Origin: Pseudomonadota bacterium
Lineage (GTDB): Bacteria; Pseudomonadota; Alphaproteobacteria; Dongiales; Dongiaceae
Length of the DNA: 64,000 nt
NCBI GenBank assembly: GCA_021792365.1
Contig: JAJYUT010000008.1
Location: 1 to 64,000 of the forward strand
Direction: 5' to 3'
This document shows, piece by piece, positions 1 through 8,298 of this stretch. Both the position numbers and the translations under genes were made by a program. The notes under the pieces were generated by a model. That model did no database searches, was not told where the DNA came from, and worked only from the letters and a program-made list of their open reading frames with translations. The first letter of the stretch is position 1. Each line of letters starts with the position of its first letter.

Positions 1-1710
1 AGAGCCGATGGTGTTGCTGACGGTGCCGCCGTCCTGGATCGTCAGCCTCCCGGTGCCGAACTCGCCGACGGAGAGAGTGCCGGCATTGGTCCAGGTCGAA
101 CCGTCACCATCGACCGTCACGGTCCCGGTCGAGCCGGCATGGAAGCCGATATAGCTGTCGGTGTTGCTGACGGTGCCGCCGTCCTGGATCGTCAGCGTGC
201 CGCTGTCGACATAGCCGACGCGGAGAAAGCCGGAGTTGGTCCAGGTCGAGCCGGCGCCGTCGACCGTCACAGCCCCGGTCGAGGAGGCGTGTCCGCCGAT
301 ATACCCGTCGGCGTTGGTGACGGCGCCCCCGTTCTGAATCGTCAGCGTGCCGGTGCCGGCATCACCGACATGGAGCCCGGTGGTATTGGTCCAGGTCGAG
401 CCGGCGCCGTCGACCGTCACGGTGCCGGTCGAGCCGAGAACAGCGCTGATAACCCCCCTGGTGCTGCTGACGGTGCCGCCGTTCTGAATCGTCAACGTGC
501 CCGTACCCGCATTGCCGACAAATAGAAAGGAGGAATTGGTCCAAGTCGAGTCGGTGCCATCGACCGTCACGGTGCCGGTCGAGCCGGCATTGGCGCCGAT
601 ATAGCCGAGGGTATCGCTGACGGCGCCGCCGTCCTGGATCGTCAGCGTCCCGGTACCGCCTTGGCCAACCTCGAGAGTACCGGAATTGGTCCAGGTCGAA
701 CCGGCGCCTTCGACCGTCACGGTCCCGGTCGACCCGGAATTGGTGCCGATAGTGCCATCGGTGTTGCTGACGGTGCCTCCATCCTCGATCGTCAGCGTGC
801 CGGTGCCGAAATTGCCGACGGAGAGCGTGCCGGTATTGGTCCAGGTCGAGCCGGCGCCGTCGACCGTCACGGTGCCGGTCGAGCCGGAGTTGAAGCCTAT
901 ATAGCCGGTGGTGTTGCTGACGGCGCCGCCGTTCTGGATCGTCAGCGTGCCGGTGCCGACCTCACCGACACGGAGCTCGCCAGAATTGGTCCAGGTCGAG
1001 CCGGCGCCGTCGACCGTCACGGTCCCGTCCGAGCTGGAATTGTAGCCGATATAGCCGTTCGTGTTGCTGACGGCGCCGCCGTTCTCGATCGTCAGCGTGC
1101 CGGTGCCGGACTCGCCGACACGGAGCTCGCCAGAATTGGTCCAGGTCGAGCCGCCGCCGTCGACCGTCACGGTCCCGGAGCCGGCCGAATTAACGCCGAT
1201 AAGGGCATCGGTGTTGCTGACGGCGCCGCCATTCTGGATCGTCAGCATGCCGGTGCCGTTATGTCCGACGGAGAGATAGCTGGAATTGGTCCAGGTCGAG
1301 CCGACGCCATCGACTGTCACGGTTCCGGTCGAATTAGTGCCGATATACCCGTTGAGGTTGCTGACTGTGCCGCCGTTCTGGATCGTCAGCGTGCCGGTGC
1401 CTGATCGGCCGACGGAGAAAGTGCTGGAATTCGTCCAGGTCGCGCCGGTGCCGTCGACCGTCACGGTCCCAGCCGAGCCGAAATTTTCGCCGATGCTCCC
1501 GATGGTGTTAGTGACGGCGCCGCCGTTCTGGATCGTCAGCGTGCCGGTGCCTGATCGGCCGACTTCGAGAAGAGAGCCGGAATTCCAGATCGAGCCGGCG
1601 CCGTCGACCGTCACGGTCCCGGTCGAGCCGGAATCAGCGCCGATGAGCCCGTTTAAGCTGGTAACTCCGCCGCCGTTCTGGATCGTCAGCGTGCCGGTGC
1701 CGGAACTGCC
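1..1710 (-). repeat. Tandem 150-bp coding repeats of the surface protein
   Basis: About twelve copies of a 150-bp unit lie head to tail. The conserved segment coding GTLTIQ recurs at about 31, 181, 331, 481, 631, 781, 931, 1081, 1231, 1375, 1525 and 1675. The spacing is 150 bp except for one 144-bp unit near 1340, where an in-frame 6-bp deletion removes two residues. The units differ by scattered substitutions, mostly in the segment after SNT and before GSTGTV. The array continues past the left edge. Confidence 0.9.
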
Positions 1711-2118
1711 GACGCGGAGTATTTGCGCTTGCGCTCCGACCGCACCGATCACCGTCGCATTGGGCGTAACCGTGTCGATGATCGCGTTGTCGCTGCTGGT
1801 CGGGACACCACTCGACCAGTTTCCGGCGGTGAACCAGTCGGTCGAGGTGATGCCGGTCCAGTCTTCAGCGAAGGAGGGCCCCGCCATCGCCAGCGCCAGT
1901 CCGAGCGCGGCTATCGAGGTGGTGCCAAGCAGCGCGTGGCGCATGCGCAGCGCGGGACCATGACGGCACGACATGAGCGAGCCGCCAAGCGCCCCGGCCT
2001 TGCCGCTTACCGCCCGATCGTTGGTGCCGCCGACCAATGGCTGCGCGCCAAGCGGCGCCGGCTTGCGGCGCGCAAGCTGATTGCGGCACGCCTTGGACCC
2101 GCCTTTGAACTCTGCCAT
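1..2118 (-). CDS. Autotransporter-type repeat surface protein (N-terminal part, runs off the left edge)
   Basis: The frame is open from an ATG at 2118 to base 1 (706 codons, no stop), so the C-terminus is outside the window. AAGGAAGGGG lies just upstream of the ATG. The first 60 residues are a basic, Gly/Ala-rich extension; a signal peptide follows (about residues 59-84, ending PSFA before EDWTG). A second ATG at 1944 would give a conventional signal peptide. From about residue 130 the protein is tandem 50-residue units of the pattern GTLTIQNGG..VSNT..YIG...GSTGTVTVDGAGSTWTNSG.L.VG. These match the autotransporter-associated beta-solenoid passenger repeats of alphaproteobacteria. Likely exported to the cell surface; the C-terminal beta-barrel or other anchor cannot be seen. 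The role (adhesion, matrix) is inferred only. Confidence 0.85.
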   Translation of the reverse strand, partial: MAEFKGGSKACRNQLARRKPAPLGAQPLVGGTNDRAVSGKAGALGGSLMSCRHGPALRMRHALLGTTSIAALGLALAMAGPSFAEDWTGITSTDWFTAGNWSSGVPTSSDNAIIDTVTPNATVIGAVGAQAQILRVGSSGTGTLTIQNGGGVTSLNGLIGADSGSTGTVTVDGAGSIWNSGSLLEVGRSGTGTLTIQNGGAVTNTIGSIGENFGSAGTVTVDGTGATWTNSSTFSVGRSGTGTLTIQNGGTVSNLNGYIGTNSTGTVTVDGVGSTWTNSSYLSVGHNGTGMLTIQNGGAVSNTDALIGVNSAGSGTVTVDGGGSTWTNSGELRVGESGTGTLTIENGGAVSNTNGYIGYNSSSDGTVTVDGAGSTWTNSGELRVGEVGTGTLTIQNGGAVSNTTGYIGFNSGSTGTVTVDGAGSTWTNTGTLSVGNFGTGTLTIEDGGTVSNTDGTIGTNSGSTGTVTVEGAGSTWTNSGTLEVGQGGTGTLTIQDGGAVSDTLGYIGANAGSTGTVTVDGTDSTWTNSSFLFVGNAGTGTLTIQNGGTVSSTRGVISAVLGSTGTVTVDGAGSTWTNTTGLHVGDAGTGTLTIQNGGAVTNADGYIGGHASSTGAVTVDGAGSTWTNSGFLRVGYVDSGTLTIQDGGTVSNTDSYIGFHAGSTGTVTVDGDGSTWTNAGTLSVGEFGTGRLTIQDGGTVSNTIGS

Positions 2119-2333
2119 GAACCCCTTCCTTGTCGGGCCGAACGAGGCCCGATTCCCCCATGCCCTCACCATTGCGGCGCACGGCCGCGGGAAGCTGCTG
2201 CCACAGAGACGTGTTGCTATGCCGGGCAATGGTCCCCGCCAGGCATGCTTCCGCCGCGACAGTGCTTCACCCGGCTCTCTAGGCGATGCACCGTTATGAA
2301 AGCGCTTGGCTTTGGCGCGGTACTGCTTGCGCA

Positions 2334-2352
2334 GCGTTAGGTTTGCGTTAGG
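2334..2352 (+). promoter_or_regulatory. 11-bp-period direct repeat upstream of the SARP-type regulator
   Basis: GCGTTAGG occurs twice, at 2334-2341 and 2345-2352, exactly 11 bp apart. The repeat lies 29-47 bp before the regulator's ATG and inside the 262-bp region shared with the divergent surface-protein gene. SARP regulators of actinobacteria bind heptamer direct repeats with an 11-bp period, so this is a candidate autoregulatory site. No -10/-35 pair was assigned. Confidence 0.45.
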
Positions 2353-2380
2353 ATTTCGTCAGAACAACTGTCGGGCGCAG

Positions 2381-3217
2381 ATGTCGAACTCCAGGGCTAG
2401 GATTTTCCTCTTTGGCAATTTCCAAATGGCCGGAGACCGGGGCGACCGGGTAGACCTGACCGGAAAAAGGGGTCCGGCAATCGTTGCGTATCTCGCCCGC
2501 AGTCCCGGGATGACGGCCCCGCGGGAAAGATTGGCCGACCTGCTCTGGAGTGACAGCGATACCGACCACGCGCGCAACAGCCTGCGGCAGACCCTGAGCG
2601 TCCTTCGCCAGGATCTGATGCGGGCAGGTCTCGACATCATGGAATCCCGCAAGGATGTCGTTGCGCTGAAAACGGGCGCCGTCGACGTCGATGTCGACGG
2701 CTTCGAAGCGGGGCTGACCGCCCGGTCGCCGCATGAGCTCGATATGGCCCTGGCGCACTACAGCGGCCCGTTTCTCGAAGGCTTCTATCTGGGCAGCAGC
2801 ACGTTCGACGATTGGGTGTCGGCAGAGCGCGAGAGGCTTTTGGGCCGCGCGGTTGAATCCTTCGAGAAGCTTGCACCTCTCGTGGACGCGGAGAAGGGGC
2901 TTGGCCTTGCCGATCGGCTCCTGGCGATGGAGCCGACGCGGGAAGCGTCCTATCGCCTGAAGATTGAGCTGCTGGCCGCCAGCGGGCAGCGTGGCAAGGC
3001 GATCCGGACCTACGAAGCCTGCCGGAAGATGCTGAAGAACGAATTCGGGGTCGAACTTAGCCCGGAGACGCGCGCGATCGGGCAATCGCTCTTCTCGGAT
3101 GGCGAAGCGGCGCCGAACCACAGGCTCGACCAGCCGGTGAACGGCGCTCGCGCTGTCAGGCACCTCGGGCGCCCGTCCATAGCGGCTCGCTACACTAGCA
3201 CGGTCGTTCGTCGCTAA
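2381..3217 (+). CDS. SARP/BTAD-type transcriptional regulator
   Basis: 278 residues from ATG 2381. The frame is open 25 codons further upstream, but that stretch crosses the direct repeat and looks non-coding. Residues 5-95 fit the winged-helix domain of SARP/AfsR-type regulators (VDLTGKRGPAIVAYLARSPG, then RERLADLLW and NSLRQTLSVLRQDL). Residues 110-250 fit the bacterial transcriptional activator (BTAD) TPR-like domain, with FLEGFYLGSSTFDDWVSAER and the closing ASYRLKIELLAASGQRGKAI and LSPETRAI. No ATPase or adenylate cyclase domain follows, so it is a stand-alone SARP-like protein. It is divergent from the repeat surface protein, which it may control (inference), and its end overlaps guaD tail to tail by 23 bp. 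Confidence 0.8.
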   Translation: MSNSRARIFLFGNFQMAGDRGDRVDLTGKRGPAIVAYLARSPGMTAPRERLADLLWSDSDTDHARNSLRQTLSVLRQDLMRAGLDIMESRKDVVALKTGAVDVDVDGFEAGLTARSPHELDMALAHYSGPFLEGFYLGSSTFDDWVSAERERLLGRAVESFEKLAPLVDAEKGLGLADRLLAMEPTREASYRLKIELLAASGQRGKAIRTYEACRKMLKNEFGVELSPETRAIGQSLFSDGEAAPNHRLDQPVNGARAVRHLGRPSIAARYTSTVVRR

Positions 3218-4505
3218 ACGCTTCCTTCCCCAGTATGTACGTTGCCGACAAGGCCCGGTCGTCGCCCAGCATCATCAGCGCGAACAGCCGTTCTTCCAGC
3301 GTCCTGGCGACCTCCATGCGCCGCGCGAGCACCGGCGTGGCCGCGAGATCGAGCACGACGCAATCGGCCTCCTTGCCGATCCGGAAATTGCCGATCCTGT
3401 CATCGAGCGACAGGCACGCGGCGCCGCCCAAGGTTGCCAGCCACAGGCCGCGCCAGGCGTTGAGGCGCTGGCCGTCGGTCATCAGCACCTTGTAAGCCTC
3501 GGCCAACGTCTGCAGCATCGAATAGGAGGTGCCGCCCCCGACGTCGGTGGCGAGGCCGACGCGCACGCCGCGGCTTCGGGCGGCCTCCAGGTCGAAGAAG
3601 CCTGAGCCGATGAACAGGTTCGAGGTCGGGCAGAACGACATGGCGCTGTCGCTCGCCACGAAGCGCGCGCGGTCTTCCGGGTCCAGGTGGATGCAATGCG
3701 CGAACACGGAGCGCGGGCCGAGCAGGCCATGGCGGTCATAGACATCGAGATAGGACCGCGCCTCCGGGAACAGTTCCTTCACCCACCGGACCTCGTCGAC
3801 GTTCTCGGCGAGGTGCGTTTGCATCCAGACACCCGGATATTCCGCGTAGAGCCGGCCCGCCATCGCAAGCTGCTCCCGGCTCGAGGTCGGCGCGAAGCGC
3901 GGAGTGAGCGCATAGCCGAGCCGGCCTTTGCCGTGCCAGCGCTGGATCAGGTCGCGGCAATCGGCTTCCGCGCCGGCCACGTCGTCGCGCAGATAATCCG
4001 GGCTGTTGCGGTCCATCAGGATCTTGCCGCAGATCATGCGCATCCCGCGCTGCTGCGCTTCCTCGAAGAACGCATCGACGGATTGCTTGTGGACCGTGGG
4101 ATAGACCGCGGCCGTCGTGGTGCCGTGGCGCAGCAGCGTATCGAGGAAGAGGCTCGCGATCCGCCGCGCATGGGCGGGATCGGCGAAAGCGCGCTCCACC
4201 GGGAATGTGTAGTCGTTCAGCCAGTCCAGCAATTGCCGCCCATAGGAGGCGATCACGTCGACCTGCGCGTAATGCACATGGGTGTCGACGAAGCCGGGCA
4301 GGATCAGCTTGCCCCGATGGTCATGCAGCGCGTCCCGGGCGCCCCGCGCCTTCAGGATCGCGTCCGCCGGACCGAGCGCGGCAACGCGGCCGTCGACCAC
4401 CTTGAGGCAGCCATCGTCCCAGTATTCCCATGCGCCCGGGTCGGCCGGCGCGCCGGGGTCGCGCAGGAAATGCAGGATCGAGCCGCGGAGGAAGAGGGTC
4501 GCCAT
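3195..4505 (-). CDS. guaD: Guanine deaminase
   Basis: 436 residues; the start is taken at ATG 4505 (MATLFLRGS), 14 codons inside the longest frame, because family members begin here. It hydrolyses guanine to xanthine and ammonia in purine salvage or catabolism. It is an amidohydrolase-superfamily metalloenzyme: PGFVDTHVHYAQ carries the first metal-binding histidines. QTHLAENVDEV, FAHCIHLDPED and LATDVGGGTSYSM supply the later His and Asp ligands. The length fits GuaD. It stands alone on the minus strand; no xanthine dehydrogenase genes are in the window. Confidence 0.93.
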   Translation of the reverse strand: MATLFLRGSILHFLRDPGAPADPGAWEYWDDGCLKVVDGRVAALGPADAILKARGARDALHDHRGKLILPGFVDTHVHYAQVDVIASYGRQLLDWLNDYTFPVERAFADPAHARRIASLFLDTLLRHGTTTAAVYPTVHKQSVDAFFEEAQQRGMRMICGKILMDRNSPDYLRDDVAGAEADCRDLIQRWHGKGRLGYALTPRFAPTSSREQLAMAGRLYAEYPGVWMQTHLAENVDEVRWVKELFPEARSYLDVYDRHGLLGPRSVFAHCIHLDPEDRARFVASDSAMSFCPTSNLFIGSGFFDLEAARSRGVRVGLATDVGGGTSYSMLQTLAEAYKVLMTDGQRLNAWRGLWLATLGGAACLSLDDRIGNFRIGKEADCVVLDLAATPVLARRMEVARTLEERLFALMMLGDDRALSATYILGKEAFSDERPC

Positions 4506-4618
4506 CAGGTGCAGCGGGCCGTTTGCCAGTGATGTTGTCCGCCGCACTCTAGCCGAGCCGGCGGCCTGCCCGCATCAAGGCTTCGCGGATTCGGCTTCAA
4601 GCGATCCGGAACAATCGG

Positions 4619-5434
4619 CTATTCCGGCAGGACCAGGCCGCGATCCAGCAGCGCGGCCCAGGCCTCCTCCGCACTATCGCAGATCGCGAACAGGTCCAGG
4701 TCCTCCCGGTCGATCATGGCGTGATCGACCATCCACTGGAAGTTCACCAGGCCCTTCCAGTAGTCGCGCCCGACCAGCACCACCGGCCTGGGCGAGGACT
4801 TGCCGGTCTGTCGCAAGGTCAGGATCTCGAACAACTCGTCCAGGGTGCCGAACCCGCCGGGGAACACGGCCAGCGCGTTGGACCGCATCGCTAGGTGCAT
4901 CTTGCGCATGGCGAAATAGTGGAAACGGAAGGTGAGGTCGGGCGTGGTGTAGGGGTTCGGATATTGCTCGTGCGGCAGGGAGATGTTGAAGCCGATGGTC
5001 GGCGCGCCGACCTCGAACGCCCCGCGATTGGCGGCTTCCATGATGCCAGGCCCGCCGCCGGTGGCGATCACGTTGTCGCGCACGCCGCTCTTCGGATTGA
5101 GCGCGCCGCCCTGCTGCGACACGATGCGGCCGAACTCGCGCGCCTCCTGGTAGTAAGGCGCCAGGAGCAGCCGCCTTTCCGCCGTCGCCGTGTCGACGCC
5201 CTCCATCTTGCCGGCGCGCAGCAAGTCGGCCTGCTCGGGCGACGGCACCCGCGCACTGCCGAACACGATGATGGTGGAGCGGATGCCCCAGTCCCGCAGC
5301 AGCAATTCCGTCTTGCTGTATTCCAGCTGGAAACGGATGCCGCGCAACTCGTCGCGCAGCAGGAACTCCTGATCCTCGATGGGCAGCTTATAGCTCTGCG
5401 AAGCGAGCTGCCGAGAGGTGTTGCTGTGATCCAT
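4619..5434 (-). CDS. LOG family (TIGR00730) Rossmann-fold nucleotide phosphoribohydrolase
   Basis: 271 residues from ATG 5434; a TTG two codons upstream is a weaker start. GGGPGIMEAANRGA and VFPGGFGTLDELFE are the two signature motifs (PGGxGTxxE) of the LOG family, once called lysine decarboxylase-like. Members hydrolyse cytokinin riboside 5'-monophosphates or other nucleoside 5'-monophosphates to base and ribose 5-phosphate. This is the longer bacterial form, with about 80 extra N-terminal residues. The in vivo substrate here is unknown. It lies 113 bp downstream of guaD's start, on the same strand; a shared purine-salvage role is possible but unproven. Confidence 0.88.
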   Translation of the reverse strand: MDHSNTSRQLASQSYKLPIEDQEFLLRDELRGIRFQLEYSKTELLLRDWGIRSTIIVFGSARVPSPEQADLLRAGKMEGVDTATAERRLLLAPYYQEAREFGRIVSQQGGALNPKSGVRDNVIATGGGPGIMEAANRGAFEVGAPTIGFNISLPHEQYPNPYTTPDLTFRFHYFAMRKMHLAMRSNALAVFPGGFGTLDELFEILTLRQTGKSSPRPVVLVGRDYWKGLVNFQWMVDHAMIDREDLDLFAICDSAEEAWAALLDRGLVLPE

Positions 5435-5621
5435 CTTCAATACCTGTTCCGGACCGGTGCCGGCCGTCGCCGTTCGATGGGATAGGGCGCGGCGCGGCCA
5501 GATCTGTCGGCCATGTTAGGACTCCTGGATAAATCGTGGGTTAAGAGCCCGCAATTCATATTTGGCAAGGATTCCGGCGCGCTGGGCCGGAGCGCGGCCG
5601 CACGCGGGCAGGCGGCGAGCC

Positions 5622-6533
5622 CTATTCCTCGCGATCCAGCTCCGCCACACGCTCCAGCAATTCGCGCGCAAAGACGTCGCAGGCGCGTTCCTGCTCACGC
5701 AGTTTCGGCAGCCCGACGATCTCATGGAACGCGGCGAAGTGCAGCATGCGGTCGGCAAGGCCCGCCGTGTCGCCGGCCGCATGGAGATCCGTGAAGAAGG
5801 CGCGCAGCGCCTTCGCCGCGACATAGCTGGCCGATACCGGGAAAGCGACGGCGGCATAACCGATCTCCTGCAGCCGTTCGGCGGAGAGGATCGGCGTCTT
5901 GCCGCCTTCGACGTTGTTGGCCAGGCAGGGCGCCGCGATGTCGGAGCAGATATAGGCCATCTCGTCGGTGCTGAGCGGCGCCTCGACGAAGATCATGTCG
6001 GCGCCGACCGCGCGATAGAGCTGCGCACGCTCGACCGCTGCTTCCAGTCCCTCGATCGCGCGCGCATCGGTGCGCGCCACGATCATCAGGTCGTCATCCA
6101 CGCGCGCATCCAGCGCCGCCTTGACCTTGGCGATCATGTCGGCGACGGAGATCACCCGCTTGCCGTCCATGTGACCGCAGCGCTTGGGCGCGACCTGGTC
6201 CTCGAGGATGAGCGCGGCGACACCGGCCCGCTCATAGGCGCGCACGGTCCGCGCCACGTTGACGGAATCGCCGAAGCCGGTATCGGCGTCGGCCAGGATC
6301 GGGATGTCGACCGAATCGGTCAGGCGCCGGTAATGGTCGGCCATCTCGGCCAAGCCAAGCTGCCCGATATCGGGCGCCCCGATCAGGCTCGCGGTCGTGG
6401 CATAGCCGCCCCCGACAATCGCCTGGAAGCCGGCCTCCGCCGCCAGGCGGGCGCTCAGCGCGTCGAAGACGCCCGGCAGGACGAGGATCTCCTCGGCGTC
6501 GATCAGGTCACGGAAGCGCTTGGTCAGCCGCAC
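5622..6533 (-). CDS. Isocitrate lyase/PEP mutase family enzyme (2-methylisocitrate lyase-like)
   Basis: 303 residues from a GTG at 6533 (VRLTKRFRDLI), preceded by AGGGAA at a suitable distance. The frame stays open to 6953, but that extension overlaps the divergent small exported gene and matches nothing. VLPGVFDALSARLA, ILADADTGFG, EDQVAPKRCGH and ARTDAR are the conserved blocks. The KRCGH loop carries the catalytic Cys of the C-C bond lyases (isocitrate, methylisocitrate), so lyase chemistry is more likely than phosphonate mutase chemistry. No other propionate-cycle genes (prpC, prpD) are nearby, so the substrate is open; oxaloacetate or other 2-hydroxyacids are alternatives. Confidence 0.8.
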   Translation of the reverse strand: MRLTKRFRDLIDAEEILVLPGVFDALSARLAAEAGFQAIVGGGYATTASLIGAPDIGQLGLAEMADHYRRLTDSVDIPILADADTGFGDSVNVARTVRAYERAGVAALILEDQVAPKRCGHMDGKRVISVADMIAKVKAALDARVDDDLMIVARTDARAIEGLEAAVERAQLYRAVGADMIFVEAPLSTDEMAYICSDIAAPCLANNVEGGKTPILSAERLQEIGYAAVAFPVSASYVAAKALRAFFTDLHAAGDTAGLADRMLHFAAFHEIVGLPKLREQERACDVFARELLERVAELDREE

Positions 6534-6743
6534 GATAGTTCCCTGCTGTGGCCGGCATGCAACGGACGGAGCAGGTCCGAATCGAATGCCGGTTTTTGGC
6601 CCAACCCCGTCTATCAATGGCGGAATTTCGCTGATCGGACGACTAAAAAAGAGGTTGCAAACCGCCTCTGACCGCCAGACACTAGGCCCGGTTTCTCTCA
6701 ATACCCCAACTCTGACAACCAAGAACCAGAAGGGATGGCCAAA

Positions 6744-7091
6744 ATGTCCAACAAGTTCTCCCGCAAGCTCCTGGCGGCGGCTCTGATTGCCGGCGTGACC
6801 GGCAGCGCTGGTGCTGCCCTTGCTCAGGATGCGGCTGCGAAGTGGACTCAGCTCCAGGAAGCAGTCCGCCTGGCGGAGATCTGCCGCGGCATCTCTCATG
6901 ACCGCGAGACCTGGCGCACGCTCGGCACCAAGATCGACGCTGCCGTCGGTCACGAGATCGGCGGCGGTGAGCGCCTGACGCTCATCGAGACCGCGAAGAC
7001 CGATGCTCGCGTCCTGGCGACGAGCAAGGGCTGCGACAGCGATGACGCCCAGGCGCTCCTGACGGAATATGACACTCTGGCCGGCATGTAA
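6744..7091 (+). CDS. Small exported protein of unknown function
   Basis: 115 residues. AGAAGGG sits immediately before an ATG at 6735 but nine bases before the ATG at 6744, so 6744 (MSNKFSRKLL) is preferred. A clear signal peptide (KFSRKLLAAALIAGVTGSAG, cleavage near ALAQ/DAA) is followed by about 88 mature residues. These are mostly charged and probably helical, with two cysteines (EICRG and KGCDS) that could form a disulfide. I do not recognise the family. It is monocistronic: a strong terminator follows 30 bp after the stop, and its promoter must lie in the AT-richer region 6640-6730 shared with the divergent lyase-like gene. Confidence 0.75.
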   Translation: MSNKFSRKLLAAALIAGVTGSAGAALAQDAAAKWTQLQEAVRLAEICRGISHDRETWRTLGTKIDAAVGHEIGGGERLTLIETAKTDARVLATSKGCDSDDAQALLTEYDTLAGM

Positions 7092-7120
7092 TACGGCTAC
7101 CTGGTTCTACGAACCGGCAA

Positions 7121-7150
7121 ACGGCCCCGCGTAAGCGGGGCCGTTTTGTT
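7121..7150 (+). terminator. Rho-independent terminator of the small exported gene
   Basis: A perfect 10-bp stem, ACGGCCCCGC (7121-7130) with GCGGGGCCGT (7135-7144), encloses a GTAA tetraloop and is followed by TTTGTT. It lies 30 bp after the plus-strand stop codon. The next gene is on the opposite strand, so it also separates the two convergent units. Confidence 0.88.
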
Positions 7151-7155
7151 TCGGC

Positions 7156-8298
7156 TCAGCCGGCCGCGCCCACGGCAGCGGCGACCCGGGGCAAAGCGCT
7201 GGCGATATCCTGCTCGGCGATTTCCCGGCCCTTCAATTCCAGCAACGGCGCCTTGACCGGTTTCATGGCTTTGCCCTCGCGCCACTCGTAGGCAGTCGGT
7301 GCGGCGTCGCGGAGCGTGTCCATGCCGCCGCTTTCGCCGTGATATAGGCCAACGTCGAAACCGTCGGGGCTGGCAAGCGTCGCTTCGAACACCCTGCGGC
7401 CCTGCAGGATTAGCCACCCACGAAACGCGTCGAAGCTGTCATCCGAGCATCCGCCCCGGAGCAGGTACGCCAGCCCCCAGATATCGTGGCGGCAGGCGGC
7501 ATTGTCCATCTGACGCAGGATCTGGTCGAACTTGCGGATGGCCGCTGCCTTGAACAACGCTAGACGCTCGGGAAGGGTGTCGAGGCGCTCGCCGATCGAT
7601 TGGTTGCCAAGGCCGTGGTCGATCAGTTCCCAGAACACATCCTCGGTCATCGCGCGGTTGTCCGGTTTTCCTTTCGGCTCGCGGCGCTCCTCCGCCTCAA
7701 TGGCGGCGGTGTCCGCGTCAACCCGCGCCAGTTCGGATGCCGTAGCGCCGGTCTGCACCAGAAGGGCGCGGTAATCCGCCATGACGGCGAGCAACGTTTT
7801 CTTCAAATCGGGAATGCGCGCGGCAACACTCTCATATTCCGTGCGCTGCTCCTGTTCGGTGCTGAAGCCGAGGGCCGGGTCGTAGACATAACCCTTGCCC
7901 CGCGCTCTTACGAAATACCAGTAGTGGGACTTCAGGAACCCGATCTTTGCCCGCCAGACGCGCCGCACGCGCGTGCTTTCGCCCAGCGCGAGCAGTCGGT
8001 GGAGATATTGTCGCGTCGCCGGATAGAACGGCGCGAAAAGATCGTCCGCCTGGGGCGTGAGATGTTCTTCGATCTGATCGAACAGCCGCTTCTCGAAATA
8101 GCAATCCATGATCCAGGCATGCCCCTCGTCGTAATGGGTCGCATAAAGCGACTTGCCGGGGACCTGCTGAATCTTTCCCGCTTCCGACAGTGCCAGGAGG
8201 GCGAACAGGTAGCGCTCGGTATCCTCGCTCAGCTTCCTGAACTTGAGCTGGAAGCCGTGGATTCGCCCGTCTCTGTATTCCATGGAATGCTTGGTCAC
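7156..8298 (-). CDS. DUF4240-containing protein with a novel N-terminal region
   Basis: 380 residues from a GTG at 8298 that overlaps the TGA of the upstream membrane-protein gene by three bases (GTGA), with GGGAAAG six bases before it. This arrangement indicates translational coupling; an ATG at 8283 is the alternative. Residues about 235-345 match DUF4240 (TEDVFWELIDHGL, CRHDIWGLAYLLRGGCSDDS, FDAFRGWLILQGR). The first 230 residues, rich in aromatic and charged residues (HYWYFVRARGKGYVYDP), are not recognised. There is no signal peptide or membrane segment, so it is probably cytoplasmic. It ends the MoxR/DUF58 operon, but its link to that system is inferred from position only. Confidence 0.7.
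   Translation of the reverse strand: MTKHSMEYRDGRIHGFQLKFRKLSEDTERYLFALLALSEAGKIQQVPGKSLYATHYDEGHAWIMDCYFEKRLFDQIEEHLTPQADDLFAPFYPATRQYLHRLLALGESTRVRRVWRAKIGFLKSHYWYFVRARGKGYVYDPALGFSTEQEQRTEYESVAARIPDLKKTLLAVMADYRALLVQTGATASELARVDADTAAIEAEERREPKGKPDNRAMTEDVFWELIDHGLGNQSIGERLDTLPERLALFKAAAIRKFDQILRQMDNAACRHDIWGLAYLLRGGCSDDSFDAFRGWLILQGRRVFEATLASPDGFDVGLYHGESGGMDTLRDAAPTAYEWREGKAMKPVKAPLLELKGREIAEQDIASALPRVAAAVGAAG

Noticed and set aside
1-1710. Regular repeats as a possible CRISPR array
   Set aside because: The period is 150 bp, the units are coding, and no unique spacers alternate with short identical repeats.
139-1963. Plus-strand open frames across the first 2 kb
   Set aside because: They are antisense readings of the 150-bp repeat array. 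The minus-strand frame gives a signal peptide and well-formed beta-solenoid repeats; the plus frames give low-complexity strings with no start context.
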